Position numbers and translations under genes: made by a program. The notes under the pieces were generated by a model. That model saw nothing but the letters and a program-made list of their open reading frames with translations. It had not been told where the DNA came from and did not search any database. 64,000 nt of DNA, taken from assembly GCA_035528415.1 (NCBI GenBank), contig DATKYQ010000022.1, positions 62,001 to 126,000 on the forward strand, in the 5' to 3' direction. Positions within the stretch are counted from its first letter, which is position 1. Every line of letters starts with the position of its first letter. Positions 53,330 through 62,778 of this stretch are shown here, one piece after another. The stretch is from DATKYQ01 sp035528415 (lineage in GTDB: Bacteria > Myxococcota > B64-G9).

Positions 53330-54148
53330 ATGCACTACAGATATCTTGTTCTCGCTATGCCCTTGGCGCTGCTTGCGGGCGGCTGCCAGGATACGCTCAC
53401 TTATGCCGAAACCCGCCAGGCGCTTGACGAGGCGGCCTTGTCCAACCAGGCGCTGACCGTGGCCGCGGGCTCGGTCGAGATCTGCACCAACTTCACCATC
53501 GGCCAGGCGGTCGAGGCCGCCGCCGAGGAGCTGCGCCAGTTCATCGAGTCACAGCTCCCTTGCGCCGCCGTCAGCGTCGCGGGCGCCAGGTTGACCATCG
53601 AGTACGGCGCCAACTCGGGCAACTGCACCTACCACGGCCTGACATTCTCGGGCAGCCACTCTATCGAGATCTCCTCCGCCGCGGCCGGCAGTCTCGAGGT
53701 ACATCACCAGTGGACCGACCTCTCCAACACCAAGGTGTCGGTCAGCGGGACGGCCGACGTCACCTGGAGCGCGGCGGACAGCAGCCGCCACGTGGTCCAC
53801 CAGCTCGACTGGACGCGCCTTGGGGACAACAAGCAGGCCACCGGCAGCGGCGACCGCACCCAGACGGCGCTGCCGGCCGGAATCGCAACCGGGATCGGCA
53901 TACAGGGCGGCCGCGCCTGGACCTCCGATCTGGGCGAGTGGACGCTCGATATCGACAACGTCGAGTTGCGCTGGATAGATCCCGTGCCCCAGGCCGGAAG
54001 CTACAGCCTGGCAACCCCGTTCAACGGCAAGAGCGCGAGCCTGTCCTTCGAACGCCGGGACGAGGACACCATCAAGGTGACAATCACCAGCGGCAGGATA
54101 AGTTACTCATTCTATGTCAGTAAGAGCGGTACGATCAGCGACGAATAG
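53330..54148 (+). CDS. Lipoprotein of unknown function
   Basis: A 272-residue lipoprotein with an ideal lipobox (LAGGC, ~16-20) and a GGGAGGAGAG ribosome binding site just before the ATG. Residues ~25-80 are helical; the rest is beta-rich, with a Cys pair around CTNF and LPCAAV/NCTYHG and no known motif. It converges on the adenosine deaminase gene, with 3 nt between the stops. No function inferred. Confidence 0.75.
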   Translation: MHYRYLVLAMPLALLAGGCQDTLTYAETRQALDEAALSNQALTVAAGSVEICTNFTIGQAVEAAAEELRQFIESQLPCAAVSVAGARLTIEYGANSGNCTYHGLTFSGSHSIEISSAAAGSLEVHHQWTDLSNTKVSVSGTADVTWSAADSSRHVVHQLDWTRLGDNKQATGSGDRTQTALPAGIATGIGIQGGRAWTSDLGEWTLDIDNVELRWIDPVPQAGSYSLATPFNGKSASLSFERRDEDTIKVTITSGRISYSFYVSKSGTISDE

Positions 54149-54151
54149 TAC

Positions 54152-55405
54152 TTAGCCCTTTTTTCCGATCGCCGGCAGGTCTAGCTGGCGTTCGAGGCCC
54201 CGGCTTGTTGCCAACTTCTCGAAGTATTCCATGCAGCGTCGCACGTAGGCGCGCTTTTGGGGGTAAGACTCTGGAAAAAAGCCGCGCTTGAAGCCGTAGA
54301 CCACCAGGTTCTTGATTTCTTTCATGGTCAGGCCGAAGGTGGTCACGGCCTTGTAGTACTCGTCGGTCACTGTGGTGTTCGAGACGGTGCGGTTGTCGGT
54401 GCAAAGAGTCACCGACAACCTGTGCTTCATCATCTGGCCGAAAGGATGCTTGGTCAGATCGCGGTAGGCCGGGCGTGTCTGCTGGTTGGAAGTCAGGCAG
54501 ATCTCGAGCGTTATGCGCCTGTCGGCTATGAATTGCGCCAGGTCGCGCACGTAACTTTCATGGTCGTCGATATCGGGATCGCGGATGGCCTTGGGGTTGA
54601 GCAGCGAGGTCCCGTGGCCGATCCTGTCCGCGTGCAACTCGGTGATGGCCTTGAAGATACTCTCGGGCCCGTAGGCCTCGCCGGCATGGACGGTCTTCTG
54701 CAAAAAGTGGCGATGAGCGTACTCGTAGGCTTCCCAGTGATGATGCGGCGGGTAGCCTTCCTCGGGGCCGGCCAGATCGAACCCGACCACGGGCAGTCCC
54801 TCGACATGCCTGGCCCGGGCGGCCGCCTGGGCCAGTTCGAGCGAGGCCAGCGCGTAGACCTTTTCGGGCTTCGAGTAGCGGTGCAGATCCAGGAAAGAGC
54901 GGTGAAACACCGAGAAGTGCTCGTTGAAAAATCGCAGCGCGCAGGCGATGATACCGAACTCAAAGGGCGGCTCTTCGCCCGAGACAACCTCGGGACGCCG
55001 GTTGAACTCGTCCTTGGCCCGCCTGAGTCCGTCGCAAACGGCGCGCATGACGTCGATGGCGTCAAAGTTCTTGTGAGTGTGGAGCTGCGGTGCGAAACGT
55101 ACCTCGACGTAGCGCACGCCTTCCGCCTGGTTATCGCAACCCAGTTCGTAGGCGATGCGCTCGAGCTGCTCGCGCTTTTGCATCACGGCGGTGGTCAGGC
55201 CGAAGCCGGCCAGGTATTCCTCGAGGTTGGCATAGTTGTCCTTGAAGACCGTCTGGCGCAACCCCTCTTCGGTGTACGAAGGCAGCTCGACGCCGGCCTC
55301 ACGGGCCAGCTCGATCAAGGTCGGGATGCGAATTGACCCGTCCAGATGAACATGCAGGTCGGTCTTTGGAAGTTTCTCGATGAACTCGCGCGTGATCTCG
55401 GCCAT
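54152..55405 (-). CDS. add: Adenosine deaminase family protein
   Basis: A 417-residue amidohydrolase: metal-binding TDLHVHLDGS near the N-terminus, VRYVEVRFAPQLH, HAGEAYGPES (zinc His), RIGHGTSLL (catalytic His) and LCTDNRTVS with the Asp pair region. It hydrolyses adenosine or a related purine nucleoside to the 6-oxo compound and ammonia. It is some 70 residues longer than E. coli Add, partly by an insertion around residues 130-150 (NRRPEVVSGEEPPFEFG). Start ATG 55405 puts the HxH motif at its usual distance. Confidence 0.9.
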   Translation of the reverse strand: MAEITREFIEKLPKTDLHVHLDGSIRIPTLIELAREAGVELPSYTEEGLRQTVFKDNYANLEEYLAGFGLTTAVMQKREQLERIAYELGCDNQAEGVRYVEVRFAPQLHTHKNFDAIDVMRAVCDGLRRAKDEFNRRPEVVSGEEPPFEFGIIACALRFFNEHFSVFHRSFLDLHRYSKPEKVYALASLELAQAAARARHVEGLPVVGFDLAGPEEGYPPHHHWEAYEYAHRHFLQKTVHAGEAYGPESIFKAITELHADRIGHGTSLLNPKAIRDPDIDDHESYVRDLAQFIADRRITLEICLTSNQQTRPAYRDLTKHPFGQMMKHRLSVTLCTDNRTVSNTTVTDEYYKAVTTFGLTMKEIKNLVVYGFKRGFFPESYPQKRAYVRRCMEYFEKLATSRGLERQLDLPAIGKKG

Positions 55406-55460
55406 GATGGAAGAAGTCTAGCCCCTATCCGTCCGGGAATCAAACACCTGGAAGACCTAT

Positions 55461-56243
55461 TCAGCGATTCTTGAACTCGGGTTTACGTTTTTCTAAAAAC
55501 GCCTGCGTGCCCTCGGTCTTGTCTGCGGTTGCGCAGCACAGTCCGAACAGGTTGGCCTCCAGGCGCAGGCCCTCGGCCAGGGGCACTTGCAGCCCGCCGT
55601 GTACGGCCTGCATGGCATAGCTCACCGCCAGGCCGCCCTTGGCTGCAATTTTCATAGCCGACCCCCGGGCGACCTCCATCAACTGATCGGCCGGCACCAC
55701 CTTGTTGACCAGGCCGATCCGCAAGGCCTCCTCGGCCGTGATCTGATCGCCGAGAAGAACAAGCTCCATGGCGCGTCCCTCTCCGACCAGGCGCGCCAGG
55801 CGCTGGGTGCCCCCGAAGCCCGGGATGATGCCCAGGTTGATCTCGGGCTGGCCCATCTTGGCGCTCTCGGACGCGACACGCAGATGACAGGCCATCGAGA
55901 TCTCCAGCCCGCCGCCCAGGGCATAGCCGTTGATTGCTGCGATGACCGGCTTACCCAGGTTCTCGATCAGATCGAGTACCGCCTGCCCCCGGCGGGCGAA
56001 GGCCGTGCCGGAAGTAGCGTCGTAGGCGGCTACCTCGCTGATGTCCGCCCCGGCGATGAAGGCCTTTGGCCCGCCCCCGGTGACGATCACCGCCGCGATC
56101 GAATCGTCGCACTTGATATCGAAAAAGGCGCACTCGAGTTCTTCTATCGTCTTACGGTTCAAGGCGTTTAGCACCTTGGGACGGTTTACCGTGACAGTTG
56201 CCAGCGGGGGCGACTTTTCCAGCAGGATGTTTTCGAAATCCAT
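55461..56243 (-). CDS. Enoyl-CoA hydratase/isomerase family protein
   Basis: A 260-residue crotonase-fold protein of usual length with oxyanion-hole motifs AFIAGADISE and NGYALGGGLE, followed by EINLGIIPGFGGTQRL, which holds the second catalytic Glu region. It hydrates trans-2-enoyl-CoA, probably short-chain, in beta-oxidation or a fermentation pathway. AAGGAG lies 7 nt before ATG 56243, which overlaps the preceding gene's stop in TGATG; the pair are coupled. Confidence 0.92.
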   Translation of the reverse strand: MDFENILLEKSPPLATVTVNRPKVLNALNRKTIEELECAFFDIKCDDSIAAVIVTGGGPKAFIAGADISEVAAYDATSGTAFARRGQAVLDLIENLGKPVIAAINGYALGGGLEISMACHLRVASESAKMGQPEINLGIIPGFGGTQRLARLVGEGRAMELVLLGDQITAEEALRIGLVNKVVPADQLMEVARGSAMKIAAKGGLAVSYAMQAVHGGLQVPLAEGLRLEANLFGLCCATADKTEGTQAFLEKRKPEFKNR

Positions 56244-56989
56244 CACTTGTCTCCTTTTTTCTTTTCCGCGCCGGGCAGCTTTTCGTCCTCGATGGGCCGG
56301 TAGCCTGCGGGAACGGTGAACAACTTGGGATCCACCGGCCCCCGGGCGGCCTTTATCAGGCGCTGGGTGGTGGTCACCTTCTGACCCGGTAGACCCTGTT
56401 CGATTTTCAACTCGACAGGATAGCCTTCGAGCGAGTCGACTAAGTCTGACAGCCTACCCAGCATCACCTGCATGCCCATCTTCTTCATCAAGCCCAGGAA
56501 GGTCACAAAGTCTATGCCCGGCTCAGCCGACACCCACAGCTCACCGTGGACCGGCATCTTACCCGATTGCTCGAAGATAAACTTTGTACAGCTGAAGCCT
56601 GCGATCTTTTTTTGCTCTTCGGTCTTTTCGAGCCGCGGCGCAGGCCCTTTGCCGAGGTCAGTGTGGGCCAGGCGCATGGCGACCAGGCGCTGGTAATCGG
56701 CGAGCTTCATTTCGATGTACTGCTTTTCGGCTGATGGCATCAGGATGATCCGCTCGCGTCGCAGGTCGATGATGGTGACGCTGGTCTTGTCGCCGTAGGT
56801 CGTCTCGGAGCGCAGCCGGTCGGGGGTGAACCAGATTTTCTGGACACCCTTCATCGGCGGCTGTCCGCCGTCGGCCTCGATAATCACCGACTGCTCGATG
56901 TAGTCGCCCTGCTCGGCGGCCGCTGCAACGGCGGCCCCCGCGGCGGCAAGGAATACGAACAGCGCTATGGACAGGCGGACATAACTCAT
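56243..56989 (-). CDS. Periplasmic DUF4412/LolA-like protein
   Basis: A 248-residue exported protein: signal peptide MSYVRLSIALFVFLAAAGAAVA, then a beta-rich domain with IWFTPDRLRSETTYGDKTSV, RRERIILMPSAEKQYIEM and CTKFIFEQSGKMPVHGELW, as in the DUF4412/LolA-like clamp fold. Such proteins may bind lipid or lipoprotein chains. GGGAG precedes ATG 56989. A longer frame starting at 57136 lacks a signal peptide. It is coupled to the enoyl-CoA hydratase, though a functional link is not obvious. Confidence 0.78.
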   Translation of the reverse strand: MSYVRLSIALFVFLAAAGAAVAAAAEQGDYIEQSVIIEADGGQPPMKGVQKIWFTPDRLRSETTYGDKTSVTIIDLRRERIILMPSAEKQYIEMKLADYQRLVAMRLAHTDLGKGPAPRLEKTEEQKKIAGFSCTKFIFEQSGKMPVHGELWVSAEPGIDFVTFLGLMKKMGMQVMLGRLSDLVDSLEGYPVELKIEQGLPGQKVTTTQRLIKAARGPVDPKLFTVPAGYRPIEDEKLPGAEKKKGDK

Positions 56990-57176
56990 GGCATGCTCCC
57001 GGCTTGAGACCGGAAAAACATACTGCACGGCCCGCTTGCGGTCAAGGCAGACCAGCAAGAGAAAAAATTGCTGTCGCCGGTATCTTGGAACGAAAATGGC
57101 GTGCATATCATCGAGCAGACCCGGCTTCCCGGCCAATGGCTTTGGCCGCCATCCGGCAAATAGACACTAAACTTAC

Positions 57177-57350
57177 ATGGAAGCGGCGCTCGCACCCGCC
57201 CCGGCGGAATACCTCGACCCGTCCCTCACCGCCATCTACAAACCCAGGCGGCCCCAGGAAACCCCTCTATACCGCCTGGTCCAAGACAACCTTGAGACCT
57301 TCCTGGCCGACCCCCGCGAAGCCTGCCCGGACGACGATCGGCAGCCTTGA
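57177..57350 (+). pseudogene. N-terminal remnant of an IS91-type transposase
   Basis: A 57-codon frame includes YKPRRPQETPLYRLVQDN then LETFLADP. This is the conserved N-terminal stretch of IS91-like transposases, which precedes their zinc-binding region. The frame stops at 57348-57350, before any Cys cluster or catalytic Tyr motif, so the element is dead. It occupies part of the 563-nt gap 56990-57552. Confidence 0.6.
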
Positions 57351-57360
57351 TAAAAAAAAC

Positions 57361-57382
57361 GCCTGTGCTAGGCCTGTGCTAG
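57361..57382. repeat. Tandem 11-bp repeat
   Basis: Two perfect copies of GCCTGTGCTAG, side by side, just after the transposase remnant. Possibly a scar of insertion or slippage. Confidence 0.6.
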
Positions 57383-57436
57383 CATGCCACATTGGTATTC
57401 AGAGATCGTGGTCGTGACCGGAGAGAGGGCTTTTGA

Positions 57437-57568
57437 AATTCCTACAAGTGGGCGCTTATGCAAATGAAACGCGACCTGGCCGGGATATCACGGGCCAAGG
57501 ACGATCTTCTTGCAACTTACAACCTGCTGGGCGATCCGGCCATGCCCAATCCGTGGGTCGCGCGCTGA
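57437..57568 (+). pseudogene. C-terminal remnant of a C25 (gingipain-type) protease domain
   Basis: A frame without a proper upstream part reads LMQMKRDLAGISRAKDDL, then ATYNLLGDPAMPNPW and a stop at 57566-57568. The LLGDPAxP ending is the typical end of the C25 catalytic domain (compare TLFGDPELSV in the intact protein at 38224-42891). An ATG at 57458 exists, but 36 residues cannot form the domain. The stop overlaps the next gene's GTG start region. Confidence 0.55.
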
Positions 57569-58932
57569 CGGCCGCCGAGTGCTCACGGCTGCTGGTGATC
57601 GGCCTCGACTGCGCCGATCCGCGCATGATCTTCGGCCCCCTGCGCGAGAGCATGCCTAACCTCGACAGGCTGGCAAAGCGGGGGCTTGCCGGCCGACTCG
57701 AAAGCTGCGTGCCGCCGACCACCATCCCGGCCTGGGTCTCGATGTTTACCGGGCGCGATCCCGGCCAACTGGGAGTATACGGTTTCCGCGATCGCCGCGA
57801 TAACACCTACCAACAGGGAACACTCTTCTCCTCGCGCATGGCAGATGCCCCGCGCATCTGGGACAGGCTTTCGGACGCCGGGCTGGTCTCTTACCTGATA
57901 GGCGTGCCCGGCACCTACCCGCCCTGGCCAATCAGGGGCCGCATGGTGAGTTCATTGATGACCCCGGACACCGATTCATGCTTCACCTTCCCGGCGGATC
58001 TAAAGGATGAAGTCGAGCGCATCTCCGGCGGTTACATGCTCGACGTGGAAGGCTTTCGCGACCTCGAACGAACACAGCTGCTCGAACGGATAGGCACGAT
58101 GACCGAGCGGCGTTTCAAGTTGGCGAGAGAATGGGCGGCAGAGCCCGACTGGGATCTTTTCGTCCTGGTCGAGATCGGCAGCGATCGGCTCAATCACGGC
58201 TTCTTGCGCCACCTCGATCCCGGCCATCCGCTGCACGATCCCGGCCATCCACTGGTTGTAAAAACCCGTGTCTACCTCGAGTTTCTCGACCGGCAAATCG
58301 CGGCCCTGGTCGACGCGGCAGGCAAGCGCACGGCCGTACTGGTGGTCAGCGACCACGGGGCACAGCCGATGCGCGGCGGTTTCGCGATTAACGAATGGCT
58401 AATCGCCCAGGGAGACCTGATATTAAAAGAGACTCCGCTGGAAGCGCGGCAACTTTCGAGCGACATGATTGACTGGCGGCGTACCCGCGCCTGGAGCGCC
58501 GGCGGCTACAGCGCCAAGATCTACATCAATGCCGCCGGCCGCGAGCCGCAGGGAATCATCGCACCTGAAGATTTCGAAGACTACCGGGCCGGCCTGGCCG
58601 CGCGCCTGGCCGATACCCGAGATGAAGAAGGCAAGCCGCTGGGAACCAGGGTCTTCTACCCCGAACGGGTTTACCGCGCACTTCGCGGCATACCGCCCGA
58701 CCTGATAGCCTACCTCGGCGATCTCTCATGGCGCGCCCTGGGAAAAGTGGGAGTCGGGCGCGTACACTTGACCGGAAACGACAGCGGCGCCGATGACGCC
58801 AACCACGCTACACAGGGCATCTTCATTTACAACGGCCCGGACGGCAGGGTCAGCCTCCCCGCAGTCCACACCTTGACGGACGTAGACGCCTTCATCCTCT
58901 CATTCTTCGGTATCGAGAATCAGTTGGTGTAG
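57553..58932 (+). CDS. Alkaline-phosphatase-superfamily phosphodiesterase/nucleotide pyrophosphatase
   Basis: A 459-residue enzyme with LVIGLDCADPRMIFG (metal Asp), PTTIPAWVSMFTG (Thr nucleophile, as in NPP-type enzymes), ELVEIGSDRLNHG-type metal segment (VLVEIGSDRLNHG) and VVSDHGAQPMRGG (Asp-His). It has no signal peptide, so it is probably cytoplasmic. The first Met codon in frame lies inside the domain. GTG 57553 is chosen since LLVIGLD follows at once; TTG 57433 would translate the relict protease region in another frame. Homologues often accompany glycan or lipid synthesis genes. The 3' end overlaps the convergent sulfatase-like gene by 13 nt. Confidence 0.82.
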   Translation: MGRALTAAECSRLLVIGLDCADPRMIFGPLRESMPNLDRLAKRGLAGRLESCVPPTTIPAWVSMFTGRDPGQLGVYGFRDRRDNTYQQGTLFSSRMADAPRIWDRLSDAGLVSYLIGVPGTYPPWPIRGRMVSSLMTPDTDSCFTFPADLKDEVERISGGYMLDVEGFRDLERTQLLERIGTMTERRFKLAREWAAEPDWDLFVLVEIGSDRLNHGFLRHLDPGHPLHDPGHPLVVKTRVYLEFLDRQIAALVDAAGKRTAVLVVSDHGAQPMRGGFAINEWLIAQGDLILKETPLEARQLSSDMIDWRRTRAWSAGGYSAKIYINAAGREPQGIIAPEDFEDYRAGLAARLADTRDEEGKPLGTRVFYPERVYRALRGIPPDLIAYLGDLSWRALGKVGVGRVHLTGNDSGADDANHATQGIFIYNGPDGRVSLPAVHTLTDVDAFILSFFGIENQLV

Positions 58933-60326
58933 CCCAGTGACTGGAGCATCTCGCGGGTCTGGGGGTTTATCTCGGCCTGGCCGGCCTCGAAGCGCCGGTG
59001 CTTGCCTGAGCGCATGGCAGCCAGTAATTTGCGCATCTTGGCAAGCAATTCAGGATTCTTGGCGGCGATGTTGGTTTTCTCGCCCGGATCGGCCGCAAGA
59101 TCGTAGAGTTCTTCGGTGCCCTTGCGCATGGGATAGGACGGATAGATGTTCTTGGTCTTGCGGTGCTTGATGTACTTGTAGCGCGAAGTCACAATCGCGT
59201 TCAGGTAACCGCCGGCGTGCTCCAGAAATACCACCCGGCCGGGATGTTCTTTCCCGTCGAGCAGTTCCCATACGTCTTCGCCGCGTACCCCGGCTGGTGA
59301 TTGCACGCCCAGGCGGGCGAGCAGCGTCGGCATCATGTCCACCAGGCTGACCGGGACATCGACTTTACGCCCGGTGGGGCCGCCGGGTACCCGGATGATC
59401 AGCGGAATGCGGGCGGTCGGCTCGAAGAGGCCGCCATGTACGAACCATAACCCGTGCTCGCCCAGCGACTCGCCGTGATCCGAGGTGAACATGAACAGGG
59501 TGCTCTTCCACTGCCCGTTGGCCTTCAAGTGCTCGATCAATCGGCCGACCTGTTCGTCAATCCACGAGACCGAGCCCTTGTTTGTGGCAAGCACGTAGTC
59601 GGCATCCGTTATACCGCCCAACCAGCGCTTGGTGTATTTGTTGTCGCGCAGGTGCTCTGGAAACAAGTGCCAGATCTTTTGCAGCGAGCCCGATTTGCCG
59701 GCGCGCGGGTTCTTGCCTTCGGGGTAGTACATGCGCTCGTATTTTCCGGGAGCATGGTAAGGTGTATGGGTGTCGCCGAAGTGAATCCAGAGAAAAAACG
59801 GCTCTGGCGCGCTCTTGCGTGAATCGAGATAGGAAAACACCCACTCATTGGTTTTATCGGCCTTGCGCACGTGTACACAGCGGGCCAACTCGTCGACCCC
59901 CTGGACGATGTTCGATACCTCCGGGTTCAACCAGGCGAAGTTGACGATGGCCGCCGTGTGCCAGCCGGCGTCGCGCAGCACCTCAAAGAGGGTGACAATC
60001 TTGTCGCTGATCCTCCCGGTATTGCTGTAGGACTTGTGATCGAATGGATAGAGCGAACTGAAGAGTGTTGCGTGCGAGGGGGTCGTTGTCGTGATGTTGC
60101 AGTAGGCCCGTTCGAAGTAGGCCCCGGCCGCCGCCAAGGTGTCAAGGTTTGGTGTTTTCACCTGGCGGTTCCCGGAGACACCCAACATGTCGCCGCGCAT
60201 GGCATCCGAGGTGATAATTATCACGTTGAACGGGTTTTTCCCCGGCGCGGATGCCTTCGCCATGCCTGCAAGACAGATAACAGCCAATACGATCAAAGTC
60301 CCGGATTTCATCTGTCTCATTTTCAC
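58920..60326 (-). CDS. Exported sulfatase-family hydrolase with Thr at the nucleophile site
   Basis: A 468-residue protein with a signal peptide (LIVLAVICLAGMAKA). Sulfatase-fold motifs: NVIIITSDAMRGDMLG (metal Asp), TTTTPSHATLFSSLYP (where type I sulfatases have C/S-x-P-S-R), WIHFGDTHTPYHAPG and FTSDHGESLGEHGLW. The residue that becomes formylglycine in sulfatases is Thr here, so it is probably a phospho-transferase or hydrolase rather than an FGly sulfatase. It ends LQSLGYTN, shared with the partial homologue at the right edge. Twelve nt downstream of the PHP gene, hence one operon. Confidence 0.88.
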   Translation of the reverse strand: MKMRQMKSGTLIVLAVICLAGMAKASAPGKNPFNVIIITSDAMRGDMLGVSGNRQVKTPNLDTLAAAGAYFERAYCNITTTTPSHATLFSSLYPFDHKSYSNTGRISDKIVTLFEVLRDAGWHTAAIVNFAWLNPEVSNIVQGVDELARCVHVRKADKTNEWVFSYLDSRKSAPEPFFLWIHFGDTHTPYHAPGKYERMYYPEGKNPRAGKSGSLQKIWHLFPEHLRDNKYTKRWLGGITDADYVLATNKGSVSWIDEQVGRLIEHLKANGQWKSTLFMFTSDHGESLGEHGLWFVHGGLFEPTARIPLIIRVPGGPTGRKVDVPVSLVDMMPTLLARLGVQSPAGVRGEDVWELLDGKEHPGRVVFLEHAGGYLNAIVTSRYKYIKHRKTKNIYPSYPMRKGTEELYDLAADPGEKTNIAAKNPELLAKMRKLLAAMRSGKHRRFEAGQAEINPQTREMLQSLGYTN

Positions 60327-60338
60327 GTTTTCCTTGTT

Positions 60339-62747
60339 TTACTTCCCGTGTTCGATCGTTACAAAGACCGGACTGCTCCAGGCCAGGTCGGCCCCGGCCT
60401 TGCCACGGCCCTGTTGCGCCCGCAGGTAGTAATAGTGACGTCCGGGGGCGGCATGCCGATCCACCCAGGCGGCCCTGTATTCTTTTAATCCCGGACGTAC
60501 CCTGTGAACAACCTTAGCATCTCTTACAATCGACACGCTCACGAGTTTCTTCGTTCCACGAGCGTAGAACATTATATCGAGCGGAGCCTTGGCCCGGCCC
60601 GCCTGCCCCATGGCCACACCGCCCGCAGTCATCAGCGCCACCAGCGGCTTACCGGATGTTGCAAACGTTCGCCGGGCACGGATCGAGTCGAATATCTCTG
60701 TGCGGGTATTCTTCGAAGCCAATACAGCGGTCAGCCCGCATGTCCAGGGGTCACGATGGCGGGCGACGCCGTGGTGCCAAATCAAACCGTGCGCGTCGGT
60801 CCCTCCCACGAAGCCGAAAATCAGCCCGCGATCGAGGCCATCGATCGCGAAGGTGCCGCTGCCTGTGGCCGCCGGGCGCGGGGGAACGGGCAGATTGCCG
60901 GGATGCTCAGAAACACCGTGAAGCGAGACGATCTCGAACTGCGGCTGGAGTACGGAATCGAAGTTGTTCCAGTCGGTCCCGGTCCAGCTCGTGTGGTGCG
61001 GAATGGCGATGGCCTGTTTGCCCCGCAACGCGGCGAAGAGAGTCTTTGTGTCCGGGCAACCGTTCTTGTAGCCCGGCAAAACGACCGGCGCCGAGCCGCG
61101 GAAATAGACATTGCGATGCCCCGAGCCGCGCGGCGGCGGCGGCGTGGTCCATTCGAAGGCGTGCAGGGTGGAAAAATTGTGACGTGCGTTGAAGGCGTCC
61201 GTTACCCAGGCCATCTCATCGAACTTGGACGGAAACATGGGGCTGCCGACGATGTAATCGTGATCGCTCAGCGCTGCAAAAGTGTAACCTCGCAACCAGG
61301 CTCGGGCGAGCACCTCGTCCTGGCATGCGGCCCCGTCGCTGGCTGCCGAGTGCATGTGCAGATCACCGAAGAAAATGCCGCCGCCGGCCGGAAAGCCTCC
61401 CGGCAAACCGGAGGCGTCGCATCGCAATACCGCAACTGCGGCCCTTGTCGTCTTGGGTGGATCGTCGAGCGGCTCGAACTCGAGACTGGTTGACTCCGCC
61501 TGTTCAATCGTGAATCTTTCCAGCACCGCAGACCGGCGTGCTCTTCTGGCCAGCAGCAGCGATCCGTCGGGAGCCACGGCCAGCACGGCCCGCATCCCGC
61601 GCGCTCCCCAGCCATGGCGAGTTAAATCCAGAACCGGCGAGATCTTCCCCCCGGTGACCACCTCGAGGTAGGCGCCTTGTGACGGCCGGCTGGCCACAAC
61701 GGCCCGCCCGTCCGCGAGAAGGCCCAAAGACGGAAACTCGGCGCCCTGCATGACGCTGGAAGGCTCTCGAAGCGAGGCGGCATCCACGGCGGCCAGGCGC
61801 TCTACTTTTCCGCTGCGCACGCGGCGCAACGACCACCACTTGGCAAGCCCCCAAGGCTGGCTCGCGTGATAGGCAACAAGAACTCCGCCTCCTTGTGCCG
61901 CTGCCAGGCAGGGCGCCGCCTGGATGCCGTCGCGCTCGTCGACCGGAACCGTTTCCAGAAGAAGGCCCCTCCTTATCTCGCGCACGAAGACATCGTAGTC
62001 GGGATCGACAGCCCCGGTGCGCTGCACGTCCACCAGGCTGTCCCAGGAGATAAAGATGGAGCCGCCGTCGACAGCCACCGCCGGCCGGCGATCGAAGGGA
62101 CCCTCCGAGATGGTGATCGCGTCAGCGAGCGGCTGTCCGTCGCGGTCGAGTGCGCGGTAGGCGATGCGCTCCAGTGCGGGCTTTCCGGCCGGTGACTCCT
62201 CCCAGGCGACATGCGGCGCGCCGTCGGGACCAACAGCCAACTCGGGATTGCCGGCGCGTCCGTCCGTTTGTGAAACAGTTATCCGCGCTCCCGGCTCTCC
62301 GGGGCGCAGCCTTCGCAGAAATATCCTGCGCGCATGGGACCCCGCTTCGGGACGCGTATCGAGCCCGCACCATGTCAGCCAGACGGCGCCGTCAGGCCCC
62401 GCGGCCAAGCGCGGGTGCCAGGCCCGAAAGCCCCTCGTCATGGGCACGGGCTTGCCCAATGTCTTTCCCGGTGCGCCGGCGCTTTGTATGAAAATTCGCT
62501 CGCGGCCCCCGCCAACCACCACGGCGGCGGTCAGCACTTCTCCCCCGGGGGTCACGGTGACGGCCGGCGAGGCCGTCACCCGGCCGGCGACAAGTGTCGT
62601 AACCTCGTGGCGGGTCACTCCCCGCAGCACGGCATTGGGCGCAAGCTTCAACCCGGGCCCGCCGTTGTCCGCGGCCAGAGCGTTCGCCGCCAGACAGACC
62701 ACAGCAGCGGCTATCAAGATCATTTGCCTGAGCAACCCGATCAACAT
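60339..62747 (-). CDS. Exported protein with propeller-like N-half and PHP/DUF3604-type hydrolase domain
   Basis: An 802-residue exported protein (signal peptide within MLIGLLRQMILIAAAVVCLA). Residues ~30-430 contain propeller-type repeats (AAGPDGAVWLTWCG, AVGPDGAPHVAWEES). Residues ~470-720 have PHP-like metal motifs: FFGDLHMHSAASDG, ALSDHDYIVG, IPHHTSW and FVGGTDAHG, matching DUF3604 proteins. A beta-rich tail ends the protein. PHP-fold enzymes hydrolyse phosphoesters using two or three metals. ATG 62747 is used; 62723 is an alternative. It lies between the GT4 gene (31 nt) and the sulfatase-family gene (12 nt), which suggests a common envelope polymer or lipid. Confidence 0.85.
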   Translation of the reverse strand: MLIGLLRQMILIAAAVVCLAANALAADNGGPGLKLAPNAVLRGVTRHEVTTLVAGRVTASPAVTVTPGGEVLTAAVVVGGGRERIFIQSAGAPGKTLGKPVPMTRGFRAWHPRLAAGPDGAVWLTWCGLDTRPEAGSHARRIFLRRLRPGEPGARITVSQTDGRAGNPELAVGPDGAPHVAWEESPAGKPALERIAYRALDRDGQPLADAITISEGPFDRRPAVAVDGGSIFISWDSLVDVQRTGAVDPDYDVFVREIRRGLLLETVPVDERDGIQAAPCLAAAQGGGVLVAYHASQPWGLAKWWSLRRVRSGKVERLAAVDAASLREPSSVMQGAEFPSLGLLADGRAVVASRPSQGAYLEVVTGGKISPVLDLTRHGWGARGMRAVLAVAPDGSLLLARRARRSAVLERFTIEQAESTSLEFEPLDDPPKTTRAAVAVLRCDASGLPGGFPAGGGIFFGDLHMHSAASDGAACQDEVLARAWLRGYTFAALSDHDYIVGSPMFPSKFDEMAWVTDAFNARHNFSTLHAFEWTTPPPPRGSGHRNVYFRGSAPVVLPGYKNGCPDTKTLFAALRGKQAIAIPHHTSWTGTDWNNFDSVLQPQFEIVSLHGVSEHPGNLPVPPRPAATGSGTFAIDGLDRGLIFGFVGGTDAHGLIWHHGVARHRDPWTCGLTAVLASKNTRTEIFDSIRARRTFATSGKPLVALMTAGGVAMGQAGRAKAPLDIMFYARGTKKLVSVSIVRDAKVVHRVRPGLKEYRAAWVDRHAAPGRHYYYLRAQQGRGKAGADLAWSSPVFVTIEHGK

Positions 62748-62778
62748 GACCCGAGTCTAACGCCGCGAAAAAAACCGT

